In this document: positions 55,436 to 64,000 of the stretch, piece by piece
Layout of the letters: each line of letters begins with the position of its first letter
How positions within the stretch are numbered: the first letter of the stretch is position 1
Assembly (NCBI RefSeq): GCF_954871325.1
Contig: NC_088777.1
Coordinates: 43,501,366-43,565,365, forward strand
Reading direction: 5' to 3'
DNA length: 64,000 nt
From: Gordionus sp. m RMFG-2023
Taxonomy: Eukaryota > Nematomorpha > Gordioida > Chordodea > Parachordodidae
Notes under the pieces: generated by a model
Told to the model about the DNA's origin: nothing
The model's database searches: none
What the model saw: only the letters and a program-made list of their open reading frames with translations
Translations under genes and position numbers: made by a program

Positions 55436-57856
55436 AATGAAGATGTTCCCTGGAAAAATGATAATTATCATAATGGGTAGGTATATTTTTGAACATATAA
55501 GATTTTTTTGTGACGCTAATGGGCAAAAATATGTTTCTTTAACAGGTAAAATTTAATGTAGATGTACCCTAGATAAATGACAATTGTCATAATAGTTATT
55601 TTTAAAGTTTTTAAAATTTTTTTGACGTAAATAGGCTAAAATAAGTACTGCTAACATGTCTAAATAAAACTTCAGTGAAGATGTACCCTAGAAAAGTAAC
55701 AATTGTCATAATCGTTGTTTTTAAAGTTTTTCGAATTTTTTTGACGTAAATGGGTAAAAGCATTGCTAACATGTTAAAATAAAATTTTAGTGGAGATGGT
55801 CACTTATCTAGGGTACATCTTCACTTAAATTTTATTTAAACATGTTAGCAATGCTTATTTTAGCCCATTTAGGTCAAAAAAATTCGAAAAACTTTAAAAA
55901 CAACGATTATGACAATTGTCACTTATCTATGGTACATCTCCACTAAAATTTTATTTAAACATGTTAGCAATGCTTATTTTAGCCCATTTACGTCAAAAAA
56001 ATTCGAAAAATTTTAAAAACAACGATTATGACAATTGTCACTTATCTAGGGTACATCTTCACTAAAATTTTATTTAAACATGTTAGCAATGCTTATTTTA
56101 GCCCATTTACGACAAAAAAATTCAAAAAACTTTAAAGACAAAGATTATGACAATTGTCACTTATCTATAGTAATCTCCACTAAAATTTTATTTAAACATG
56201 TTAGCAATGCTTATTTTAGCCCATTTATGTCAAAAAAATTCGAAAAACTTTAAAAACAACGATTATGACAATTGTCACTTATCTATCGTACATCTTCACT
56301 AAAATTTTATTTAAATATGTTAGCAATGCTTATTTTAGCTCATTTACGTCAAAAAAATTCGAAAAACTTTAAAAACAACGATTATGACAATTGTCACTTA
56401 TCTATGGTACATCTCCACTAAAATTTTATTTAAACATGTTAGCAATGCTTATTTTAGCCCATTTACGTCAAAAAAATTCGAAAAACTTTAAAGATAAAGA
56501 TTATGACAATTGTCACTTATCTATGGTACATCTCCACTAAATTTTATTTAAACATGTTAGCAATGCTTATTTTAGCCCATTTACGTCAAAAAAATTCGAA
56601 AAACTTTAAAGACAAAGATTATGACAATTGTCACTTATCTATGGTACATCTTCACTTAAATTTTATTTAAACATGTTAGCAATGCTTATTTTAGCCCATT
56701 TACGTCAAAAAAATTCGAAAAACTTTAAAAACAACGATTATGACAATTGTCACTTATCTAGGGTACATCTTCACTAAAATTTTATTTAAACATGTTAGCA
56801 ATGCTTATTTTAGCCCATTTACGTCAAAAAAATTCGAAAAACTTTAAAAACAACGATTATGACAATTGTCACTTATCTATGGTACATCTCCACTAAAATT
56901 TTATTTAATAATGTTAGCAATGCTTATTTTAGCCCAATTACGTCAAAAAAATTCGAAAAACTTTAAAATCAACGATTATGACAATTGTCACTTATCTATG
57001 GTACATCTCCACTAAAATTTTATTTAAACATGTTAGCAATGCTTATTTTAGCCCATTTACGACAAAAAAATTCAAAAAACTTTAAAGACAAAGATTATGA
57101 CAATTGTCACTTATCTATGGTACATCTCCACTAAAATTTTATTTAAACATGTTAGCAATGCTTATTTTAGCCCATTTACGTCAAAAAAATTCGAAAAACT
57201 TTAAAAACAACGATTATGACAAATGTCACTTATCTATCGTACATCTTCACTAAAATTTTATTTAAATATGTTAGCAATGCTTATTTTAGCTCATTTACGT
57301 CAAAAAAATTCGAAAAACTTTAAAAACAACGATTATGACAATTGTCACTTATCTAGGGTACATCTTCACTTAAATTTTATTTAAACATGTTAGCAATGCT
57401 TATTTTAGCCCATTTAGGTCAAAAAAATTCGAAAAACTTTAAAAACAACGATTATGACAATTGTCACTTATCTATCGTACATCTTCACTAAAATTTTATT
57501 TTAACATGTTAGCAATGCTTTTACCCATTTACGTCAAAAAAATTCGAAAAACTTTAAAAACAACGATTATGACAATTGTTACTTTTCTAGGGTACATCTT
57601 CACTGAAGTTTTATTTAGACATGTTAGCAGTACTTATTTTAGCCTATTTACGTCAAAAAAATTTAAAAAACTTTAAAAATAACTATTATGACAATTGTCA
57701 TTTATCTAGGGTACATCTACATTAAATTTTACCTGTTAAAGAAACATATTTTTGCCCATTAGCGTTACAAAAAAATCTTATATGTTCAAAAATATACCTA
57801 CCCATTATGATAATTATCATTTTTCCAGGGAACATCTTCATTGAATTTATAATATA
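55436..57856. repeat. tandem array of about 118-bp units, inverted at its left side
   Basis: The unit contains ATTTTATTTAAACATGTTAG, CAATGCTTATTTTAGCCCAT, TTACGTCAAAAAAATTCG, AACTTTAAAAACAACG and ATTATGACAATTGTCACTTA. About 16 copies lie in one orientation from 55800 to 57700; about three in the opposite orientation fill 55440-55797. Neighbouring units differ at few positions (TTCACT/CTCCACT, GACAAAGATT/AACAACGATT), and variants alternate, which indicates blockwise duplication. Non-coding; the overlapping 71-codon frame is a repeat artefact. Confidence 0.95.
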
Positions 57857-58067
57857 ATTGTTGTAATGTACACTTTTTTAATGTATATTTTATTTGATAA
57901 AGTGATTTATTTTAACAGATGTATTAATTTTTATGTAAATGACTGATGATATTTATTACATTAACGAAATTGTAAAAATCACTTTTTCATTTTATATAAA
58001 CTTTGGATAATTTAATTTTATAATAATAAAAAAAATGTAAAGAGAAAGTTAACAAAATTTTAACTCA

Positions 58068-58093
58068 GAGTATCGCTATCAGAGGCGATACTC
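58068..58093. other. perfect 9-bp stem hairpin in the LTR-like repeat
   Basis: GAGTATCGC pairs with GCGATACTC around an 8-base loop, and AATAAA follows 8 bases later. The second repeat carries the same hairpin near 59814-59839. Position fits an R-region or poly(A)-signal structure. Confidence 0.6.
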
Positions 58094-58444
58094 TTATTCC
58101 AATAAAATATATACGTTAAATTAAATAAAATTTCAATAATTATTAGATTCTTTTATTCAATTTATAAAAGATGAATATTCTTTTTAAATTACAAATATGA
58201 AAAATATTATTATTAAAGTAATAGCGGAATAAAATATATACGTTAAATTAAATAAAATTTCAATAATTATTAGATTCTTTTATTCAATTTATAAAAGATG
58301 AATATTCTTTTTAAATTACAAATATGAAAATATTGCAGTCACAGTTCGCAATTTTATAACCTACTATATTATCAATGCGGCGAAATGATCACTCTTTCAG
58401 GTGCAGTATATTCTCATTTATATTCAACTTTGAGAGAAGGCCAC

Positions 58445-58800
58445 TATAGGCAAATTATTCCAAAATTGGAAATTAATATATTATAAAGGTAAAATAAAAA
58501 AAATGAATATTCCAAAATTGGAAATTAATATATTATAAAGGTAAAATAAAAAAAATGAGTATTCCAAAATTGGAAATTAATATATTATAAGGGTAAAATA
58601 AAAGGGATGAATATTCCAAAATTGGAAATTAATATATTATAAAGGTAAAATAAAAATAAAAATATTCAAAATTGGGAATTAATATATAAAGGTAAAATAA
58701 AAAAAGGATGAATATTCCAAAATTGGGAATTAATATAGTATAAAGGTAAAATAAAAAAAGATAAATATTCCAAAATTGGGAATTAATATTATTAAGATAA
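58445..58800. repeat. tandem repeat, about 58-bp unit
   Basis: ATTCCAAAATTGGAAATTAA with TATATTATAAAGGTAAAATA recurs about seven times, with growing divergence to the right (GGGAATTAATAT variants). Inside the LTR-bearing element. Confidence 0.85.
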
Positions 58801-60715
58801 AATAAAATAATAAATATTAAAAAAAGAGACTTTCATAAGAATCTTATTCGATATTTGTTGGGAGGAGGTTTTCAAGTGAATATTATTATTAAAGTAATAG
58901 TGGAATAAAATATATGCATCAAATTATTCGAAATCTTTACCTAACTTACTATATTATCTATGACATTATTCATTGGTATTCTTTCAAAGAAATGAAATTC
59001 CTATAAAAACCATTTTTTAGTTAAGATATTGTATATGTTGTTTACTTCGCTAAAAAAAAATTTAATTAATCCTTATATAAAATTATTCAAGAATATAAGG
59101 AAATTATTCCAGTACATTCAAATAATGTTTGCGAAATCATATTCGAAATTATATTAAATGATTTACAGATAATAATGGGGAGATGTGTATGAAAATTTTG
59201 AGTATAAATTGTTTACATTATATTCTGTATTCGAATTGGAGAAAATTATGGTGAAATATTTAAAAATATATATTCTATTCTTAATTCAAATTGGGGAAAT
59301 ATAAATTTACGGTGTTACAGAGAAATTGTAGCTGGAGAAATTATTTAATATTTTTATTCTTATTCGTGAGACGACTAAAACGGCGTCCTCCTATGGACAT
59401 AAAGCCGCATTTCTTAATTCTTATTATAAAGTCGATCAAGATAATTTATTTTCGGCGAAATTTTTATAAACACCAAAATAAGCGGAATGTTTAAATATAT
59501 AGTTTGGAGTAAATGGAAAACGTCAAATGTGTATTTATATTTCGTATATTATTGGTCATATATTATCAATCACCCCTAACACTTGGGTTTAGTAATGGGT
59601 GGCGTGTTGTAATGTACACTTTTTTAATGTATATTTTATTTGATAAAGTGATTTATTTTAACAGATGTATTAATTTTTATGTAAATGACTGATGATATTT
59701 ATTACATTAACGAAATTGTAAAAATCACTTTTTCATTTTATATAAACTTTGGATAATTTAATTTTATAATAATAAAAAAAATGTAAAGAGAAAGTTAACA
59801 AAATTTTAACTCAGAGTATCGCTATCAGAGGCGATACTCTTATTCCAATAAAATATATACGTTAAATTAAATAAAATTTCAATAATTATTAGATTCTTTT
59901 ATTCAATTTATAAAAGATGAATATTCTTTTTAAATTACAAATATGAAAATAATATCTTTACAATATAAATTATATTATAACCCTTTTGTGTCCAAAAATC
60001 TTAAAAAATAACGCATATGACAATTGCGGCATTAAAAAAAAGTTTGACATAAATATTAATAAAAAAATAATTTAGAAAAACCACCTCTTTTAATATTCTT
60101 AAAATATAAATATATTTATTAAAAAAATATTTAGAAAAAGCCACCTCTAATAATAAACTTAAAATATAGATATATTTATAAAAATAATTTAAAAAAAACT
60201 ATAGAAGATTTGACCTAAAAGATTATTTATTTATGATATAATTAAAAAAAGAATAAAATTTTATGATAAAACAAAAGAATAAAATTTCTTCAAAAAATCA
60301 GCAAAATATGTTTCAAAAATATTTTTTTCTTAAAATTTTTAGCTCAAAAATATTAATTTTTTTTTATTTAAAAAAAAATCAAATAAATAAATCCATTTTT
60401 ATTATAATCAAATCAAAACATATTATTTGCATTAAATAAAATATAAATAAAATAAATTATTTTACTAAAAATAAATAAATAAAATTCTACATTATTATTT
60501 AAAATTTCTCAATAACTTTAAAATAATTTTTGGCTCTAAATTTAAAATAAACTCAAGCTACCCTCTGAGCCCACTAAGTGAGCCGACTAAGCGAGCCGAC
60601 TAAGCGAGCCGACTCATGCGGCTCCTTGATCGGCTTGAGTCGGAGCCGTTTTTTACGACTACGACTCGAGTCGCAAGTCGTAAGAACTCGACTTTTTAAC
60701 AACACTAAAAGGGGC

Positions 60716-61130
60716 TAGGGCAATGTTATGCTGCTAAATTTTGACCACCGGTTTATCACAAATTTTCACTTCAAAGCTAATTTTCATGATATTCAAAATT
60801 TTTATTAATTAAACCTAACAAATTCATATTATAGCGTTTCACATATTAGGAAATTATGTTTTACTTTAATTACTTTATTGTAAAAATATTTATCAAATTA
60901 TTTTATTTAATAAAAGAAGAAAAACTAACATCAATATAAATTTGAACATAAAATTGTTATATTTTTCTAATAGTTTATTTAAATATATGTTTTAAAAACA
61001 ATTTCGATTAATAAAAAGTGATACTTTAGGCCTATAAAATAAAGTATCACCCTATCAATACAAAAAATATGAATTTATCTCAATTTAATAAATTAAGATG
61101 TTGACCATTACAACATACCCCCTTTTTTAA
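60716..61130. other. AT-rich stretch without recognised gene
   Basis: I searched here for the missing NTH1 C-terminal exon (Trp-x-x-Ile-Asn, Cys cluster) and found nothing. Confidence 0.35.
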
Positions 61131-61139
61131 AGACTTTAT

Positions 61140-61930
61140 TTTGTACCATTTCCTTAAATTTGACTCCTTTATTTAAGGGATGTCGTTTACCCTTCCTAAT
61201 TTTGTCCCCTTCCTTTCTGACCAACTTCGTTTTATCTATCAATATTTGAACCCCAAACTTCATATATCTTTGCCTCAACGGCTTGTTTTTCCTTCTTGGT
61301 TACTCAACCTTCTTCACCTTTGTCCTCTTTGTTTTTAAAGAGGATGAAATATCGTTTTGCCAATTTTAGTTTGGTCTTTTTCTCTCGTTTGGTTCAGCTA
61401 AACGTTTTTACTCTTCCTCTATCCCTTACAGCTTAGTCGCTACAAATTGAACCAAACGAGGTTGGATCTTTTGACAAATCTGGTCCACATTATCTTGAGG
61501 TGAGGCTCTTGATCGATTTCTTCCTCTAAACGACTCAGTCTTTCCTTCATTTGTTCCATGCTTTTTAACTCTGTTTTGTAGTAGTTGGACTTTATTTCGT
61601 TTTTTTTATCATTCATCCTAGAATTCATGTCATCGATGTCAAACGAATACGACGACTATTGCTGCGATTCTTTAAGATGATCGTATTAGGCTTCCGTAGC
61701 GTCGACGAGCTGTTCCCGTGTCACCTCCTTTATTTCTTTCTCATCCCCATATAGCATCCCGAGACTTAGTGTGTTTTGTTTACATTATCATACTTGCTAC
61801 CCTCTACTAGCATTGCGGGGAGTGCTTTATCTTATACCTTGCTTTGCACTTGGCTGACAGCAATTTGTGGACGCTGGCCTAAACCCGCGGGTTCACGATA
61901 GACAATATTTTGATCACGTCCGTCACTCCC
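61140..61930 (-). pseudogene. decayed coding-like stretch of unknown origin
   Basis: This block is clearly less AT-rich than its surroundings and reads on the minus strand as charged, protein-like sequence in more than one frame, including a coiled-coil-like frame (61628-61440) with MEQMKERLSRLEEEIDQ. I do not recognise the family. It may be a broken mobile-element gene or a degraded host copy, so I do not assign a function. Confidence 0.4.
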
Positions 61931-62099
61931 GAAAAATTCATGTTTTAACAATAATATTCTAAATTTCTCAAAATTTTATTGCTACATTTACGCTTTTTTG
62001 AATTTATTCTATTATAGCTTTTTATTTCTTTAATTCCTAATTAATAACAAAAAAAAATTAATATTTATAAATCAAAATTTTTATTTTAATAAAGAATGT

Positions 62100-62520
62100 C
62101 TATATTTATTGATATTAACAGTGTTCGTCTTCTGATAAGCGATTGTATATAGAATAAAATCTTGCATTGGAAGCCGAACTTGCCTTGGCTAATAAAATTT
62201 TACTAGCAAATCTCAAAAAAGGAAATGAATTTTCCTGTTTCCAAAACTTTAAATATTTTCATTGTTATTTGTTTTATGAACGATGAATCTTTTAAGTTCA
62301 TCCTCACAACTTTTATCGTTAGATGTTGTTTCCTCGTCAGAATAATCTAGAAATCTCTAAATGTTTCATTTAGACTATGCTCCTTTTTATATGTGCGTCT
62401 TATGAATATCGTCGAATTTTATTTAGCATTTTTGAAGTTGTCTTATATTATATACCACCTTTTCATCGTCTGAACTTATGACTTTTAAAATATGGATTTA
62501 GAATTAAACCTGCCTTATGT
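62100..62520 (-). pseudogene. hAT transposase C-terminal remnant
   Basis: The minus strand around 62140-62250 reads FASKILLAKASSASNARFYS followed by IYNRLSEDEH. This parallels SKILSAPASLTSSGRLYSIA in the plus-strand copy near 3200. The flanking 200 bp are also homologous (GGATGAACTTAAAAGATTCA, AGATTTCTAGATTATTCTGA). The two copies sit near opposite ends of the window and are in opposite orientation. Decayed. Confidence 0.6.
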
Positions 62521-63200
62521 AGTGGCAGCATAAAAAATCTTTCCTTTAAGGAGATATTGTCTTGTTTCATAGGGTTTTTATTATTACTGTATTACCTTCT
62601 GAGTGTTGGGAAATTTATAAATTTTTGTTTCCATAAATAAACTTTTTTATGGTAAGATGAAAATTTGTTCTCAAATTATCTGAGAATTATTTGAGTGATA
62701 AAAAAATATCAAACTGTGGTTGCTACTGCTATTTATTTAACTTGTTTTTAAGCAGGTAAACCTGTATTTCATCATATAATTTTAAGAAACTTTGTATCAT
62801 GATATATACAGAGTCGCATCTTGTTATCATATCCTGGTTAATGGAATGGCTTAGCTGGCTGTTTGCTGCAGTGCTTAAAATATTGCAATATATTTTTCAC
62901 GTCATTAATACTTAAAACTATTTCATGTAAGCAATTATCAAAAATATAATGAATTATGTTATTTAATATATTGCATGAACATGGTATCCTTTCATCATCT
63001 TTGAATGCACTTATATTAATTATGTTTTAGGCATTTGCATCAATTATCTTTTAGATTTGTAGGTAAATATGAGAAATTAAACAATAAGTTGTTAAGATAT
63101 GTAATTTTCCTTAATTTTGACTGATTATTTTATTTTAAAAAGATTTGATCTCTAACTTGAAATGAAGTGTTTTTACCTGTTAGGTCAAGAGTCAATAAAT
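62521..63200. other. AT-rich stretch with one short hydrophobic open frame
   Basis: A 38-codon plus-strand frame at about 62799-62915 reads WLMEWLSWLFAAVLKILQYI before its stop and would form one membrane helix. It has no recognised relatives and may be chance. No other feature is seen. Confidence 0.2.
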
Positions 63201-63204
63201 ATCA

Positions 63205-63425
63205 GAGACCTGCATATTTACCATTTGTATGGACTGGCCCTGATTTTTTTGAAATATATTTTATTTATTTTTAATTTTTATAGCTAATAATCTCGATTTA
63301 AAATATTTGGATTTAAAATATATACCCCAGGCTGGGTATTTTTTTTAAAAAGAAATTTTAGGCCTGGGATGGGTATTTTTTTAAAATTTTTTTTAGCCCT
63401 GGTATATATTAAAATATTGAGATTG
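63205..63425. repeat. GC-worded MITE fragment
   Basis: TCAGAGACCTGCATATTTAC is a typical terminus. GGACTGGCCCTGATTTTTT, CCCCAGGCTGGGTA and GGCCTGGGATGGGT are the internal words. The distal end is not clear. Confidence 0.5.
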
Positions 63426-64000
63426 AATAAGATAATGCAACAAAATATAAAAGGATTACTCGTGAGAAGAAATATTATTAATAAATAATAGCTCTAAAAT
63501 TTATGATAGAATTAAAACTACTATAAAAATCCTGTATAGTGATAATTACTTGTCCATAACCATGTCGATGGGTAACTATAATAAGCAAAGTTTTTTAACC
63601 AATACAGGGTATATTTAATATGGATTTTGAATTATAAATATTAGTTTTGGCTACAAGGGAAATGAATGAAGAAAAAAACGGGTGACAATATTATAAGTAT
63701 AGTCAATTTAATTTTATAGGAAGATACAGAAAAAGCGAATTTTATGAATAAATGTATAGTTTAGTTATGACTGATAATGGCATAAATTTTATAAGCACTT
63801 ACAAAGATGATGAAATGATACCAACCCGACATAACTTCAAATATAAATGATGTAAAAAAAGATAGTACAATTTTAAGCAATCTGCAGCAAGCTAATCTAA
63901 TCTCTTAAGCAAGATAATAACGAGAAGAAATCTGTATATAAGTTTCTTGAGATCATATGGTAGCAAACAAAAAAAACATATTGGCGACAATTGATATAAG
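63426..64000. other. AT-rich stretch without recognised gene
   Basis: I see no coding signal or repeat structure to the end of the window. Confidence 0.4.

Larger units (their letters stand above)
57859..59948. mobile_element. short LTR-bearing element without coding region (TRIM-like)
   Basis: Direct terminal repeats of about 344 bp (57859-58203 and 59605-59948) begin TGTTGTAATGTACAC and are nearly identical, so insertion is recent. The 5-mer ATAAT flanks it on both sides. Each repeat has a TATATAAA word, a 9-bp stem hairpin and AATAAA in that order, as expected of an LTR. The 1.4-kb interior has no gag or pol and includes a 58445-58800 tandem repeat. GGGTTTAGTAATGGGTGGCG just before the right repeat could serve as polypurine-like tract. 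Looks whole as a non-coding element. Confidence 0.65.
54576..60707. mobile_element. 6.1-kb hAT-ended foldback element with tandem-repeat core
   Basis: The ends TAGTGTTGTTAAACGG and TTTTTAACAACACTA are flanked by a perfect 8-bp duplication, AAAGGGGC (54568-54575 and 60708-60715). Left arm 54576 to about 55798 is inverted relative to 57487-57858 plus 59954-60707, giving arms of about 1.2 kb. Arms start with GAGTCGAC-type words and a run of GGCTCACTTAGTCGGCTCGC repeats (54672-54770). The core is the array at 55798-57490. An LTR-type element (57859-59948) is inserted in the right arm with an ATAAT duplication. No transposase frame exists, so it is non-autonomous, presumably moved by a hAT transposase acting on the TAGTGTTGTTAAA ends shared with the short MITEs. 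Confidence 0.85.

Noticed and set aside
57461-57676. 71-codon frame in the tandem array
   Set aside because: It is a by-product of the repeat unit and does not persist in neighbouring units.
57935-57985. CTGATGA ... CGAAA spacing inside the LTR-like repeat, suggestive of a hammerhead ribozyme
   Set aside because: The sequence between the two core boxes cannot form stem II and lacks the usual closing pair, so the core match is likely chance.

Overview
The window comes from a very AT-rich, repeat-laden animal genome. Four host genes have spliced structures that can be read directly: HAP40/F8A, a FoxN1/4-type forkhead factor, the retromer subunit VPS26, and an NTH1-type endonuclease III. Introns are GT-AG, and reading phase is kept across every junction I checked. 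The forkhead factor and HAP40 point to a metazoan. The sequence alone does not settle the phylum; compact proteins, extreme AT content and diverged motifs would suit a fast-evolving or parasitic lineage. No bacterial-type operons, rRNA, tRNA or CRISPR arrays were recognised.

Layout. 1-4.2 kb: decayed Tc1/mariner and hAT pieces. 4.4-13.1 kb (minus): nine-exon HAP40 gene with hAT elements in its introns. 13.1-17.4 kb: GC-rich MITE, a 173-bp tandem duplication, and a ZMYM1-like hAT element with a perfect 8-bp target-site duplication. 17.4-18.1 kb (minus): single-exon gene of unknown function. 18.4-22.3 kb: hAT elements, another TIR element and a (GAAA)n tract. 22.6-26.2 kb (minus): FoxN1/4 gene in four exons. 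27-32.3 kb: MITEs and a three-layer nest of hAT elements. 33.9-52.2 kb (minus): VPS26 in eight located exons. Its introns hold a Ty3/Gypsy-like LTR fossil nested between a MITE and a hAT element, an RTE LINE with a PHD-like zinc finger, a MULE transposase fragment and many MITEs. 52.9-53.9 kb (plus): NTH1, head-to-head with VPS26; its 3' exons were not found. 54.6-60.7 kb: a 6.1-kb hAT-ended foldback element with a core of about 118-bp repeats, carrying an inserted 2.1-kb LTR-type element. 60.7-64 kb: repeat remnants.

The host genes have unrelated cellular jobs: huntingtin partner, transcription factor, endosomal sorting and base-excision repair. What unifies the window is its hAT load. At least a dozen elements show hAT hallmarks (CAGnG/TAGnG ends, 8-bp duplications, C-terminal SERxFS-like motifs). 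Very short exons and large introns let the genes survive this load. Most of the supplied open reading frames are shadows; the real genes were recovered by joining short exons.
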